The notes beneath the pieces were generated by a model. The model was given only the letters and a program-made list of their open reading frames with translations. It did not search any database and had not been told where the DNA came from. Shown here in pieces: positions 37,616-49,852 of a stretch of DNA of 64,000 bases (its first letter is position 1; each line of letters begins with the position of its first letter). The position numbers were made by a program, and so were the translations under genes. Origin of the DNA: Epiperipatus broadwayi (Eukaryota; Onychophora; Udeonychophora; Euonychophora; Peripatidae); assembly GCA_028023455.1 (NCBI GenBank), contig JAQFVV010012545.1, positions 1,244,001 to 1,308,000 on the forward strand. The letters run 5' to 3'.

Positions 37616-37967
37616 CTGCTCAGTTTTTCACATTTGACCACCTGAAATGTAATAAATATCCTTGAGAACCATTGCTGAGATACATTGCCATCATTGTAGA
37701 AGATTACTACTGAACAAGACCCTTAACACATGCTCTGGAAAGAAGTGACAAGCTGTTAAAGGAAGCTGGGAATGCCAACCATGAACTCAATCAATTTTCA
37801 AGAAAATTGCACTTCAGAAAAGGCTTTAACAAACCTAGGTAAGTATATCTGAAAATTTAAAGTCTAGACAGACTTTATTATCTAACAAACTTATAAAATT
37901 AAAAGTAATTGAATTCTGATCCCCTATTTAGAAATGGACTGATCTATACTAAATAATTATAATAACG

Positions 37968-38328
37968 TGAAAGCTAAACACCTTCAAACAGATACGCTTT
38001 AAAAATGCTTAAGTGACAGCCAATCAGATGGAATAATGGCATCACATGGGACCCCAAGTTCTAAAACACAAGCCAGAAATATTAGAAAAAGATGGATCCA
38101 TCTTAATCTATGCCTCAATTATATTTAAATAAGCCAGACTCAAGCATTTTGAACTAAGAGTCTGGCTTATTTAAATATAATTGAGGCATAGATTAAGATG
38201 GATCCATCTTTTTCTAATATTTCTGGCTTGTGTTTTAGAACTTGGGGTCCCATGTGATGCCATTATTCCATCTGATTGGCTGTCACTTAAGCATTTTGTT
38301 TGAAGGTGTTTAGCTTTCACGTTATTAT
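37968..38328. repeat. Near-perfect 174-bp-arm palindrome
   Basis: Arms 37968-38141 and 38158-38328 are almost identical in inverse, around a 16-nt loop. The main difference is a 12-bp insertion in the left arm near 37993. No open frame. A probable fold-back MITE, and recent judging by the arm identity. Confidence 0.85.
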
Positions 38329-38329
38329 A

Positions 38330-39420
38330 TTATCTGTTTACGCTTAAATTTAATATATTTACTAAATAATTATATAACTAGTGTAATTTAGTTTGTTTAT
38401 TTTTTATTATTATATGTTTCTGTAAATAAACCTATTGTTTTAAGTTGTATATACTTGATCCTGTCTCTTCATTCCTCACCATACAATATTAAGATAAAAT
38501 TGTGTCAATTATATATATATGTATTTAAAATAGATTTCCTGACAGCTTGAGTCATGTCAGTTTATTGCTCTTTGTGTTAGTCAAGCAATCAATGGCTTAA
38601 AGCATTTTAAAATATTCTTTTGGTGATGGAATCCATTGGTTAGATGGCACCTGAAGATTTATCCTCAGTATAAATAAGTATTCACGGGGGGTGTTTGCTT
38701 CTTGCAGTTATGGAAGAGTGCAATGGCCTCAAAAGGTGGCCATGAGTTGTATATTTATATACAATCTCAATCTGAGCCTTGGTATGGCTAATGTGTAAAA
38801 ATATTAACTCCTCTGTTTGTATAATGGCACCTCAAATTTATATAAGTTATTGTTAAAATTTAAATCATAAATAAAAATAGTAATTCATTATAAATTACCT
38901 CCCAACTTGAGGATGAGAATATTTCAGTTATAGATGTCAATCTGAATTGGGATATAGTAAGTTTCTGCTATAATATATATGTATAATAATATTGATATAA
39001 TGAATCTGTAAGTATATGATAATCAGTGTATAGGTTGAATGAAGTTGAAATAGCTGATATTTAATGTCAGAAATAATATTATAATTTAATGTAAAATATT
39101 TACATATTTCTGAAAAAAAGCTTCAATTTCAGACAAAAAAGTTAAAAAAAGTAAAATCAGTTTAATAATGCAAAAAGAGAAGTTATACTATTGAATTAAA
39201 ATTGAGCAATAATGTGGTATTGGAAATATTTGAATCTATGCCCATTTATTTATTTTTTTTACTACTATTGAATTTATTTTCAATTTTTTACAATATTTCA
39301 AATGTGTATTTATAATTTGAAGCAGCTACAAAAAGATGCATTTATTCAGTATTTCTAATTCTTATTTTAAAAAGTATTTACTAACAAAATATTACATGGC
39401 TTAACTTACATTTTAGGAAT
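38330..39420. other. AT-rich intergenic DNA
   Basis: No supported feature. Confidence 0.5.
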
Positions 39421-39422
39421 GG

Positions 39423-39669
39423 TGCTAACAAACTGCCCATACAGTAGTGCCATCAAGTGCAAGCCTTCAGTAATCAATGAATGCAAGAAGATTTGTGCAT
39501 CAAACTCCTATATCGGATGAGTAGGCATTAAATAGGGATTTTATGTTGAAACCTTCCTGCATCCATTGATTACTGAAGGCTTGCACTTGGTGACGCTACT
39601 GTATGGAGAGTTTGCTAGTGTTATTGAAAGCTTGTGTAAGCATATGAAATGGTAATCATGTGATGTTTT
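39423..39669. mobile_element. Fold-back MITE family, copy 3
   Basis: Arms around CATACAGTAGTGCCATCAAG (39438) and its mirror ending CTACTGTATGGAGAG (39610) pair. It ends in the family tail GCTTGTGTAAGCAT and ATCATGTGATGTTTT. Confidence 0.75.
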
Positions 39670-41100
39670 GATAACTTTATAATTACCTATTGCAAGTCAA
39701 AGTAAATCAATGGATATCAAATGGTAGAGTTATTACATCAATTCAAAGTTGGGTAGATCAGTTTTGATGCTTGAGGCAAATTTTTTTAAAAACTGCCTTT
39801 TAAATTTATTGAAAAGGCTATTCGTACTTATTTACAAAAGCTTCATAGTTAAAAGATAGCATATCTACCATGCTTACAAACATGTTCAAAAAACCCAAAT
39901 GAAATTCTTTTCAAATGACTTAGGAATTTTCTTTCTGCTGATCCATAGCTAAACATCCAACATTGGTCATTAGCTACTATTAGAGAATAAACCAAACACT
40001 ATCCAGGTATTAGCAAGCCTGATGAATATTGTCTTAACTGGTTTTCTATAAGAAGCTGTTGGAGAAATCTTTGTCCTGCAGTGAGATTTATTTTTAAAAA
40101 ATTTGGCTTACCTATATATTTAAAATGATTCAAAAACAATGGATGTAATAGCAAAAACAAATGCATTAAGTAAAAGGTAATACAGTATATTTGTTAAAGA
40201 AGCAAATAGAAAATTATAACTGCAAATGAATAAAATCGGTAAAGAATTTATAGAATTAAAGAAATTAATAATATTAATCCTTCTTACCACATGTAGCATC
40301 TCTATAATTTATTATTTTAGATATAGTCTTTATTATAGAAATCATTGCTAGACGATTTATTTTGGGCTATTGATATTTGTAGATGTTTTACAATTTTCAC
40401 TTTAGAAAATCTGGATTCAACTGTTACTATAGTTACATATGATGTTAGAAATATTTTTGGACCACATCAATATTTGGAAACATGCAGTTCAAAAATCATT
40501 TTCACATACAAATTCCTAGTTGTGGACTTGACCATTTATCTCTTTTGAAACCTGTTACCTAACACCTTGTATTCAGTCAGCAAGAAGAAAAGGCTTAATC
40601 TTGCTTTCTTAGAAAAAATTATATTTACAACTGTAAAGTGCAGAGATGTAAGGGAAGCATTGATATTGGTAACTATTTAAACCCTCAACATTTCAAATCT
40701 TTGGACAGAAGTTTTATTTTCAGATTATTATTTAAATACAGTTTTTATTAAGAATCTAAATATTTCTCAATAAACAATTTAGAATGTCAACGCTATTTTA
40801 TACTCAAATTTGTTATTTTTAAGCAAAATAGAGTAACAATAATATTCCTTTTTCTTTGCATCATTCTAATAATTTAATTGAATGTTTTTCTAATAAAAAA
40901 AACTTGGACAATATTTCCGTCCAAGCTGCTCAGTGATCAAGCAGCAGTGAGATGGTCCAGTTGGCTTAAAGTCAACCCTGGCACATCAGTAATAACACTT
41001 TTTAGTTTTATCTTCTAGGAATTTTATTTATTTTATTCTTTCTAAACTTTAGCATATTCAGACTGAGAAATGCTTATTTTGTAATTAAGATAATATCATA
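39670..41100. other. AT-rich intergenic DNA
   Basis: No supported feature. The frame at 40345-40548 has no recognisable domain. Confidence 0.5.
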
Positions 41101-41316
41101 CTCCTCTCATATAGTAGTGCCACCCAGTGCAAGCCTTAATAATGAATAAATGCAAGAAAATTTGTGCATCAAATTTCTATCTTGTGCCTATTCCAATATC
41201 CCCAGACTAGTTTATAGCTTGTGGCTTTCATCAATGAGGAGCTTTGGATGTAAAAGCACTGCTCCTGCTATAAAATGGTTTGTATAAGCATAGGAAATAT
41301 TGGTCATATGATGTTT
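41101..41316. mobile_element. Fold-back MITE family, copy 4
   Basis: Carries the family blocks AGTAGTGCCACCCAGTGCAA, CCAATATCCCCAGACTAGTT and the tail GTCATATGATGTTTT. It lacks most of the right hairpin arm and is more diverged than copies 1-3. Confidence 0.7.
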
Positions 41317-44300
41317 TGTTAGTTTAATAATTAAGATAAAAGAAATTGCATGAACTCTTTGTATATATGTTTATTAACATATTTGCTTCATTAAATAAAA
41401 AAATTATTCATGAAAATTTTAATTTAATTTAAAAGATGAAAACTTTGTTTAGATTTTGAATATGATTAATCAATTTAATGCTTCATTTTGAATGCATTCA
41501 TGGATTTTTCTTGCTAAATTTTTCATTATTTTTTCTTTCAGTTATATTTTTAAATCAAAAATTGTTTGTTTTATCTTTTTTAAGTTTCATTAAAGCAGAA
41601 GTTCAAAAAAATGAAATACATCAACTTTTAAAATAAAAAAAGTAATAAACAGAAATAAGTAAGCAAAACAAAAGATTTTATTTTTAGCTTCCAGACTAAA
41701 ACAATATCATCCATTAAATTTATTTTACATTTATTTCAAATAAATTTTATTAAAGCATAAGTGAAAATACTGAAAATATTTTTTTAAATAGTGCAAATCA
41801 ATTTTTAATTTAAAAACAAAATATAAAATAATTGACAGACTTTTCCAGTTTAACGTAAGTAATTTTTTATTTGATTAAGTTTTCAGATGAAAAATTGCTC
41901 ATTAAATCTGTATATTTAAAATAAATTTTATTAAAGTATAAATTGAAATATTGAAAATCGATTTTTAATTTTATACATATAAGCTTGTGGAAGGAAATTA
42001 CTTTTTACACATATTCTATTAGATTGATATTAAATTTACAATTTTTTTCACAAGATTAGACATATATATTGTACCGCTATTTAAGCATTACATATTTATA
42101 ATAAAATTTTAAGATTAAAATTTTATACAAAAAATAGGAAAGAGGGGGAAATAATTAGTAGTAGAAATAAAAGATTTTAAAAGAAGCTTGCTTAATTTTG
42201 TTGTAAAAATGTAGCGTAGATTGCTGGAGGAAGAAATAAAGAAAAAAAAGCTCTGTTAACAAGTTTGCTAAGTTTTTTTAAAAAAAATAAAACAGCAATT
42301 AAAAGGGGGATGGAGAGATACAACTAAGTAAAGGTTTAAAATTAAAAAATGAAAATATACATGTCAAAGCTAATTACATACAGAAGTCAGAATGTGTGTA
42401 TGCATAAATGAAAGAGTTGATTTTAAAAATACATTAAAATGTGTACATATAAAAAGAAGTTGAATTTAAAAAATGAAAAATAAAGTTTGTAATATAAAAG
42501 TTAAGTCAAACTCAAAGATTGCTCAAATGATAAACCAATATGGAATGGGAATAATTAATTAGTAATGGCTACAAATAAACAATGGGAATAATTAAAAAAG
42601 TTATATCTTGTCCACAGTTAGATTAATCTAAGAAGGAATGTGAACTAAAACAATGGGAATTTAAATGTTAATCAAGCTGATTTGGAAGGATAAGAACAAT
42701 AAGAGGGCAACATATAAATAGGCCTGAAAAAACTTATCATCTTTTAGCAGTGTTATTCATTATATACATAATATAATTTTCAGTCTGCGCAAATGAAAAT
42801 TATTTTTGTAAAAGCCGAGAAAACCATGCATTGCTAATCATAAGCATACCACTGTACTCCAGTTTCTGACCACCCTAGAATATCTGAAGATCTCTAATTA
42901 TCTGCAATGAACATCTAACAACCTGAGCTACTTGAACATTTGTCTGCCAGACTGAAATGCAGTAAGGAATCACATTCGTCAATAATCCAAATTCCAACCA
43001 GTTGGTACAACATTCATCACACAGGAGAAAGAAGCAGCCATCTATCAAGAGTAATGTGTATCTGAAAACCTATAGGTAATATTCTTTATTTCCATTCCTA
43101 TTGTGACATTAATTTATTATGGTAGCCATTGCAATCTTTGATATATCTGGAGTCAACAGAAATGAACTCTGTAACTAGCATAAAAGAACTATTTATGTGT
43201 AGAGTTAGTGTAATCAAATATTTGTAGAACTATCCAAATCATACAAACAAATACCTTATGGTAACGTGTGAATGCATCATATATAATACTTTTAATGCTT
43301 TAATGTGTATTTATAATATGTGTGCCTGATATATAATATGTAATCATTTTATTCAGGGAAGCGATGATAAATTGGGTCATAAGTTAAAGTATTTAAAATA
43401 AATTTTTTTGGAAATAGTATTTACTAATACCACTAATCATCACTTAGCAAAAAAATCAATTAAAGTTTATATTACATTTCGATTGAGTTAGTTGGGATTT
43501 ATTAGGCACTGAGTTGCTGTCATTCAGGGCATGTTAATTACTTCTTATAGTTAACTGCTACTTCAAAACTAAGTGCTTGAATGATAGGGGTTGAATTTAG
43601 CATTCGAGAAGATCTGTAGCCTGGAAAAGTGGTTACAAGCTATATACCTTCATCCTGGCTACAGGTAACCTCTGGGTATTATGCATCTCTGCTTGAGGAA
43701 CCGATGTGATACAATACTAAATTGCAGCTGGAGTTGAACAAATTTAGAATAAATAATTTTGCCATATTTTTCATATAAGAAGAAGTCAACAACAATTTGT
43801 TTTGCAATTTTGTTTTTTTATTAAAGAGTAAAAAAAAATTATTCTATATTTTTTTTATTCGATCCATCTCCCACCTGATTCAGTATATATAATAAAAATA
43901 AACAGATTTTGCTGTTCAACACCTTTGCTAAAATATATATTCAAATGAAAGTTAAACATAAATATCAAATACATACTAAGAAACAAATGTATAATTATAG
44001 CAAAAAAATAATTAAATTATGTATAAAATTCTAAATATGGGTTTATTATTTGATCTTACAATAGATGGATATATAACCCAATGGAGAAAACACATCTTAA
44101 AAACATATTAAATGCCAATAGATGAAGTCAAATGATGTTTTCAAGTATTATTCTGACTAGAGGATGAAAGATACAATTAGTATAAAGCAATATATTATTG
44201 ACTTGGATTAAAAAATATATTTTTGAATTTCAGATTATAATATAAAATTGGAAATATGTTTATTTGATGTGAAGTTCTTTCAGATGCAATCATAAACCAA

Positions 44301-46264
44301 TAATTTGAATTTAAGAAGAGTTTAATTACACTATTGATGCAAATATTTCTCCTTTATGCAAAAACATTATTAGTTGATTTATATATTGAATACAGAGACT
44401 GTTCAAGGAATTCCTCTTTTTGAAAGACTAAATCTGCTATGATTTGTGTTATATATGCATGCTTATGATTGTTTATGTTTAGTGCATCTACTTAGCATAT
44501 CTATATCATAGGGTTTAAATCTAGTTGGAATATAGAAATTTTATCAGATTTTTGAACATCTAATCAAGTCTAGATATTTTTCCAAGTAATTAGCCCACAA
44601 CTAACCACTTGAATATTGGTTCATAAATGATTATCTAATTATTCATAATTGGATGTTAATCCCAGATTAATTTGAGTCTCTTAGAATAATAGCAATATAT
44701 TGTTCAATAATGACTTTTTTGTTATAATTGATTTTTGTCATATATGCTATTTCATCAAATTCATAGAAACTTACTTTAAAATTAAAAACTATAGAACAGT
44801 TGTATGTAATATTACATTTTTTCTAGAAATCAATAACATTTCTGTTTCTGCTATAAATAAACATTAGACTATTTGGTCATTAATTGCTTTATTGCTCAAA
44901 AGTTCATAAGAAGTATGAGTACCATAAAGTGCCACCATCAAAATTGATTATATGATGCCTCATTTTAGAATCTGACATTCTACCACTGTGCTAAACAGCA
45001 TAGGGCTAAACATTAATTATAACCCTTGACACACAATGTTAGTGCTTAAACAGCCAGGATTATAGGTATGAACATAGCTATAATCAAAGAAATTAGGTGC
45101 AAGTTTGCCATCCATTGATAATTATTCTGAATTGATTTTAGAATATTATGAAGAACAATGGATTATTGTAAAAGTTAAATTATGTGATACATGTTCGATT
45201 TATGGCAGTTCTGACTTAGATGAATTACAGTGTTATTTTATTAAATAAATTCTTGTAGTTCACATAAAAGAGACACTGCTAAAAAAAATTTCAGAGTATT
45301 TAATGGAAGGTAAAATAATGTATATTAACAAAAAGACAAATAAATATTGAATGATAGAATAAAATATAATTTCAGAAGCTGCTATTTTAGTTCTGATAGA
45401 ATAAATCTACTAATCATTATTGGAATTCCATTGTCATGTACAATTTAAAATAACGGGCCATTTGAACTCTAGAGCTAAAGATTTTTTGATCAAAACTCAA
45501 ACTATCACATCCATTGTTTGAAAGTCACATGACTTTCTCAACTATATACAATGTAAATTTGAAGAATAAAAGAGCATGCGTGAACTTTTAAATGGGATTT
45601 TTTAAAAAGAATCTTTAAATTTACTAAAATTCTATAAAGTCTCTTTTTAAATTAAAAAAAAAAAGTTCTCTAATTCATAAGTTAAAATATATATGTAGAA
45701 TCAGTCTGATTGGATGGTTGATTTTTACAGATGTACTTAAAATTTTGATTCCACCACTCCTACTTAAAACATATAAATGAAGTCCTTTGAAAAAGGTAAG
45801 TGGATTTCAAGATGTACTTTTAGTTTTAGCAGCAATCTTCAGTTGGAATAAGTCACAAACTTATGTAATCGTGTTAATAAAAAATAGCATACATTATGTA
45901 TCAGCTGATATTCTTGCAGCTACATGGAATCGGATTTCATTAACAACAACCTAGTGACTTAGTTATTGATTATACTAATTAATATGCATTATATGTATAT
46001 TGACTATTTCTCAATTTATAACCAATATTTGATATATATGAACATTTATTTTGCTACTTCCCTACTTGAAATCTGCGTTAATATCTTGCAATATCAATGT
46101 ATATAATAAACTCAACACATAAAGACTCTGAACATTAAAAAGTGAAAACGCGATAATTACGAAATTGTTATATAACGAAAGTATGCTAAGTATCAATAAA
46201 TGCTAAATTTAAAATATATAGACTCCCTTTTCTGCTTAAATGTTCAGAACATTTATGTCAATAT
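41317..46264. other. AT-rich intergenic DNA
   Basis: No gene, RNA gene or clear mobile element recognised in about 4.9 kb. It includes an AT-extreme part (41400-42500) and a TATA-like box near 42713. Confidence 0.5.
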
Positions 46265-46468
46265 TATAAACCAAATAAATAACTGAAACACAGGCTTATT
46301 CTATACCTGTGTCTATATATGTAATATATAGGGTATATAAGCACAGACTTTCAGATGACCCATCACTCTCCATTCTATCTAATAACACTGATACACTCAA
46401 ACACATATATGCTGAAAAGGTAAACAATCACCAATATACGTATATATGTGTGGGAGATGATAATCTGG

Positions 46469-46512
46469 ACCAACTGATGATTGCTGGTTTGGCATGAAAT
46501 ACGTATATTGGT
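46469..46512 (+). ncRNA. Candidate type I hammerhead ribozyme, unit 1
   Basis: Stem I is ACCAA (46469-46473) pairing with TTGGT (46508-46512). The core is CTGATGA (46474-46480). Stem II is TGCT/GGCA with loop GGTTT, flanked by a T-T mismatch. GAAA follows at 46496-46499, then stem III begins A-T, T-A with loop ACGT. The residue before stem I (46507) is A, allowed at a cleavage site. A very short stem III is typical of hammerheads in Penelope-like elements and animal retrozymes. The T-T mismatch at the base of stem II is a weakness. Confidence 0.5.
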
Positions 46513-47419
46513 GATTATTTATCTTTTCACATATATGTGCTTGAGTGTATCAGTCTTATTAGATAGAATGGAGAGTGATGGGTCATCTGAAAGTCTGTGC
46601 TCATATACTGTAACGGTCAGAAAACGTGTGACTCGTAAACATAGTGCAGAATTCGACCACCATACAGAACAGCAGCACCATCGAGTAGCGAAGCCACCCA
46701 TGGTACTGAGTTCGAACATAGTTTATCGGTTCCACAATACAATCCATGAAACAACACATCTGATGCGACATTAGTAAATATTTTCTTAGGCACGGTGGTC
46801 AGGGATATGCAAGAGACTCATGATTTTATTCTCGAGTTAGCCAATAACCAAACTAATATTGATTAAACATTCATATTTACATAATCGAGGTAATATTATA
46901 TAGAATGGGTATCGAATAAATGAAACGTAACTGCAGACGTATAGTTTAAAATTATTTATTAATACATTTTAATAAAACAATCTAATAATATTTTATGGAC
47001 TTACAGCTTCAGTAGCGGGATTTGCGACATGATTATATTTTAAAAAATACATTTATTTATTTAGACATTATTTTATATTGAGGATTTCAGTAGCGGTATT
47101 TCCGATACTGTAATGTTTACAAAAGGAATACATTTATTTGAAGGCGTAATCTAGCTACCTAAAATTCTCAAGTAAGGATTTCTAATGCATGCCTTGGGGA
47201 ATTTGTACCTTTGCAATGCAAGAGTCTAAAGTAAGATTTAAGAGTAGCGGCGGACATATATTTATTTAATTAAAATATTTATCTTATGACTAAGGGCAAA
47301 CATTTATTTGAGAGTGAATTATGAAGATAATGCAGAGGCGGAGTGATATATAGAATAATAGAATTGAGCAAAGGAACATGTGGTACGCTTTAGAAAGGCG
47401 ATATGGAATGGCAGTATAT

Positions 47420-47690
47420 TGAAACTGCAATGCCGCGAATGGGTTTATAAGAATGTCAGGCTGGTCTCTGCCCCGACCCGACGATGTAAGGTGTCACATA
47501 AGCATAACCAGGGATAGCGGTCCGTGTCGCATTTTTGCCGGCTGGCTGCATGACGTCAAGTCCTACGGGAGCACCCATTATGCCCGCTTGTGTAGGACGA
47601 CTGGGGTTAATTTCAACCCTGAAGAATCTGGAAATTTCACGGCGGAATGGGTCTTCATGTCTCTAAAACGTAACACATGTATACTTATAA
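47420..47690 (+). other. GC-richer block with an 85-codon frame, unidentified
   Basis: Base composition is clearly less AT-rich than its surroundings. A frame at 47453-47710 (MSGWSLPRPDDVRC...) is open but matches no family I know. A hairpin TCCTAC...GTAGGA lies at about 47560-47598. It could be LTR regulatory sequence or a captured fragment. Confidence 0.35.
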
Positions 47691-48125
47691 ATGATTATGA
47701 TAAGATTTAAATGGATTTCTAATTCGGCCTGACATTATCAACATTTACTAAAGAACATTGGTGACTCTCAAAGAAATGTAATTCTATGGAATTATTCATG
47801 ATGATTTAATAAATACCAAACATATATAAATTGGGAATTATTATAACTAATATGTCAGCCATTTGCGAAGTAGTAGACCCTGCATTAAATAAATGAAGCA
47901 TTGAATGCGTGTCGATTTATATGAAAGTTAAGTTATTAAAGAAAGTAAATATTAATGAAAATTTGACACGCATTCATTGTTTTAAGCGATCATGGATTTA
48001 AACTTTGAAAATTGAAATAATTATGAGCATGCAATAATTAAATAATAACTATAGATAGAAATGTAGATTATAGAAATACGCACCCAAGAAAGATAGAGTG
48101 AGGTAAGCTAGATTATTAGATACAG

Positions 48126-48352
48126 CAAAACTCTCCATATAGTAGTGCCATCTTGTGCTAACAAGAGCAATCAGTGGATGCCAGAAGGCTTGTGCATAAA
48201 ATCCCTATCTAGTGCCTACTCATCCAATATCCCCAGACTAGTTTCTGGCTTGTGGCCTTCATCAGTGAGGAGCCTTGGATCTGAGAGCACTGCATTTTGA
48301 ATTGTTTAATAACAATTATTGTGCTAGTATGATATAGTGATCATGTGATGTT
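48126..48352. mobile_element. Fold-back MITE family, copy 5, nested in the LTR-type element
   Basis: Starts GCAAAACTCTCCATATAGTA, carries the family blocks TCCCTATCTAGTGCCTACTC and CCAATATCCCCAGACTAGTT, and ends ATAGTGATCATGTGATG. Only one hairpin arm is present. Confidence 0.75.
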
Positions 48353-49692
48353 TAGTGATTATTAGATACATTTACACATTACATTAATTATTCAATTTAG
48401 TTATACAAATGGTAGTTTTTACATTTTATAATTTAGATAAGTAATATGAAGAAGAGCTATAGCATATTATTAGAGTACTCTAGAGTTTGAACACAGACAG
48501 GTACCTGTTTTATAAGGAGTTTTCTGATTCCATTAGTTTAGCAGCAAAAAGTTCACGAGTGGCAATTCTTTCTTGTATTTAGATATTTCATTTAATTTCA
48601 CAGCAGCAGCAGCTTTTCATTTATTTCAGGCAGCAGATCTTCATGGTGAATTTATGACGGGCAATGGAAAGTTCAGCATCCGATAGGCCATCTCCCAATG
48701 GAGAATAATCTAGGTGCTTTACTCGGTCATACCTTGGCAGGAACAAATTATTTTTATATTTTTGGAGACTCTCAGTGATCGAGAGCAAAGCTAAAGTTTA
48801 AGTGAATGTCTCCAGCAAGTCTAAGATGGCCTCATAATCAATGCATTTAGTTGGGTTTTTTTAATTAAAGAAAGCTGCCGTTCTATTGTTTACATTTTAC
48901 ATTTACTAATTACATTTTGGGGAATTTTTCTTTAATTAATCTATTATCTATCACTGACCGATGCTTTTAAATTTCAAAAACAAAAAGGGAACATAAGATT
49001 ATTTTAACTTTTAATTAAATATTACATCAGATATTTTTAGAATTATTATTGAATGAAATTTAAACAAAGCAATAAATACGAACTTTATAATCCAAAATAA
49101 ATGATTAAAATTATACAAAATTATATAACTAAAAGAAATCTAAATTATATTATTTTATCCCTATTTATTGCGTTTAATTTGAGATCGAAATGTGTGCGTG
49201 TTTATGCTGAATTCTACATATATTTATACATTTTTAATATTGTTACACACACAATTCGATATCAAAAAGTTTAAATTTGGGCGGGTTAGACCGGTCAGTG
49301 AGAGACGACAGAAAAAGGTGAAACTTAAGATTCGAATACGAATCTCACTGTTTCAATACCCTATATATTACATATATAGACACAGGTATAGAATAAGCCT
49401 GTGTTTCAGTTATTACATTGTAGAGATGTCTGCCATCCTTGCATATGTATTAAATGGATTATGTCCTGTACATGTGGGGTTCAGATTGACTTTAGGTCAA
49501 CATGGGTGTGACAAGAATCTCGGCCTCAGGGCGGCCTTCGAGCATTCCATCATCAGAATTTTCAATTGGATGGACGGTTGCAGAGTTGGAGTGTGTAGTA
49601 GATTGGAGCCTGTCCATTAAAGTATGAAGATTGTCTATCTTAATATAAATCTGAACACTTATAGTATATATGTGTGGAAGATGATAATCTGG

Positions 49693-49736
49693 ACCAACTG
49701 ATGATTTCTGGTTTAGCATGAAATACATATGTTGGT
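49693..49736 (+). ncRNA. Hammerhead-like motif, unit 2, probably inactive
   Basis: Same stem I (ACCAA/TTGGT) and core CTGATGA, with GAAA at 49720-49723. Stem II has a T-C mismatch, and the cleavage-site residue (49731) is G, which hammerheads do not normally cleave. It is the tandem partner of the copy at 46469. Confidence 0.45.
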
Positions 49737-49852
49737 GATTATTTACCTTTTCAGCATATATGTGCTTGAGTGTATCAGTGTTATTAGATAGAATGGAGAG
49801 TGATGAGTCATTTGAAAGTCTGTGCTCATATACCATATATAAACCAAATAAA

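Larger units (their letters stand above)
46609..49355. mobile_element. 2.75-kb TG...CA element (solo LTR or LTR-type non-autonomous element)
   Basis: It begins TGTAACGGTCAG and ends CTCACTGTTTCA, flanked by ATAC on both sides (46605-46608 and 49356-49359). The uninterrupted junction is preserved, inverted, at 46331-46345, which fixes both ends to the base. TG/CA termini, a TGTAACGG start and a 4-bp duplication fit a Gypsy-type LTR. I see no internal second LTR and no polymerase domains, so a long solo LTR is most likely. It contains a GC-richer block (47420-47690) and a later MITE insertion (48126-48352). Confidence 0.65.
46280..49837 (+). mobile_element. Hammerhead-bearing tandem retroelement (retrozyme-like), interrupted by an LTR-type insertion
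   Basis: A perfect 15-bp direct repeat (46265-46279 and 49838-49852) bounds it. Without the insertion at 46609-49355 it is about 0.8 kb: an inverted fragment (46280-46445), then one unit and the start of the next in tandem, with a period of about 473 bp. The unit sequence around 46445-46608 recurs at 49665-49832. Each unit carries a hammerhead-like core (46469 and 49693). A 59-bp block at 46278-46336 recurs, inverted and identical, at 49356-49414. No reverse transcriptase or GIY-YIG domain is present, so it must be non-autonomous. Tandem hammerhead units with a target duplication fit animal retrozymes or a Penelope-like terminal repeat; which of the two is open. Confidence 0.65.

Noticed and set aside
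37650-37842. Possible exon ending at a GTAAGTA donor (37836), with a short frame KLLKEAGNANHELNQFSRK
   Set aside because: The frame is interrupted by a stop upstream, no acceptor fits, and it matches no family I know.
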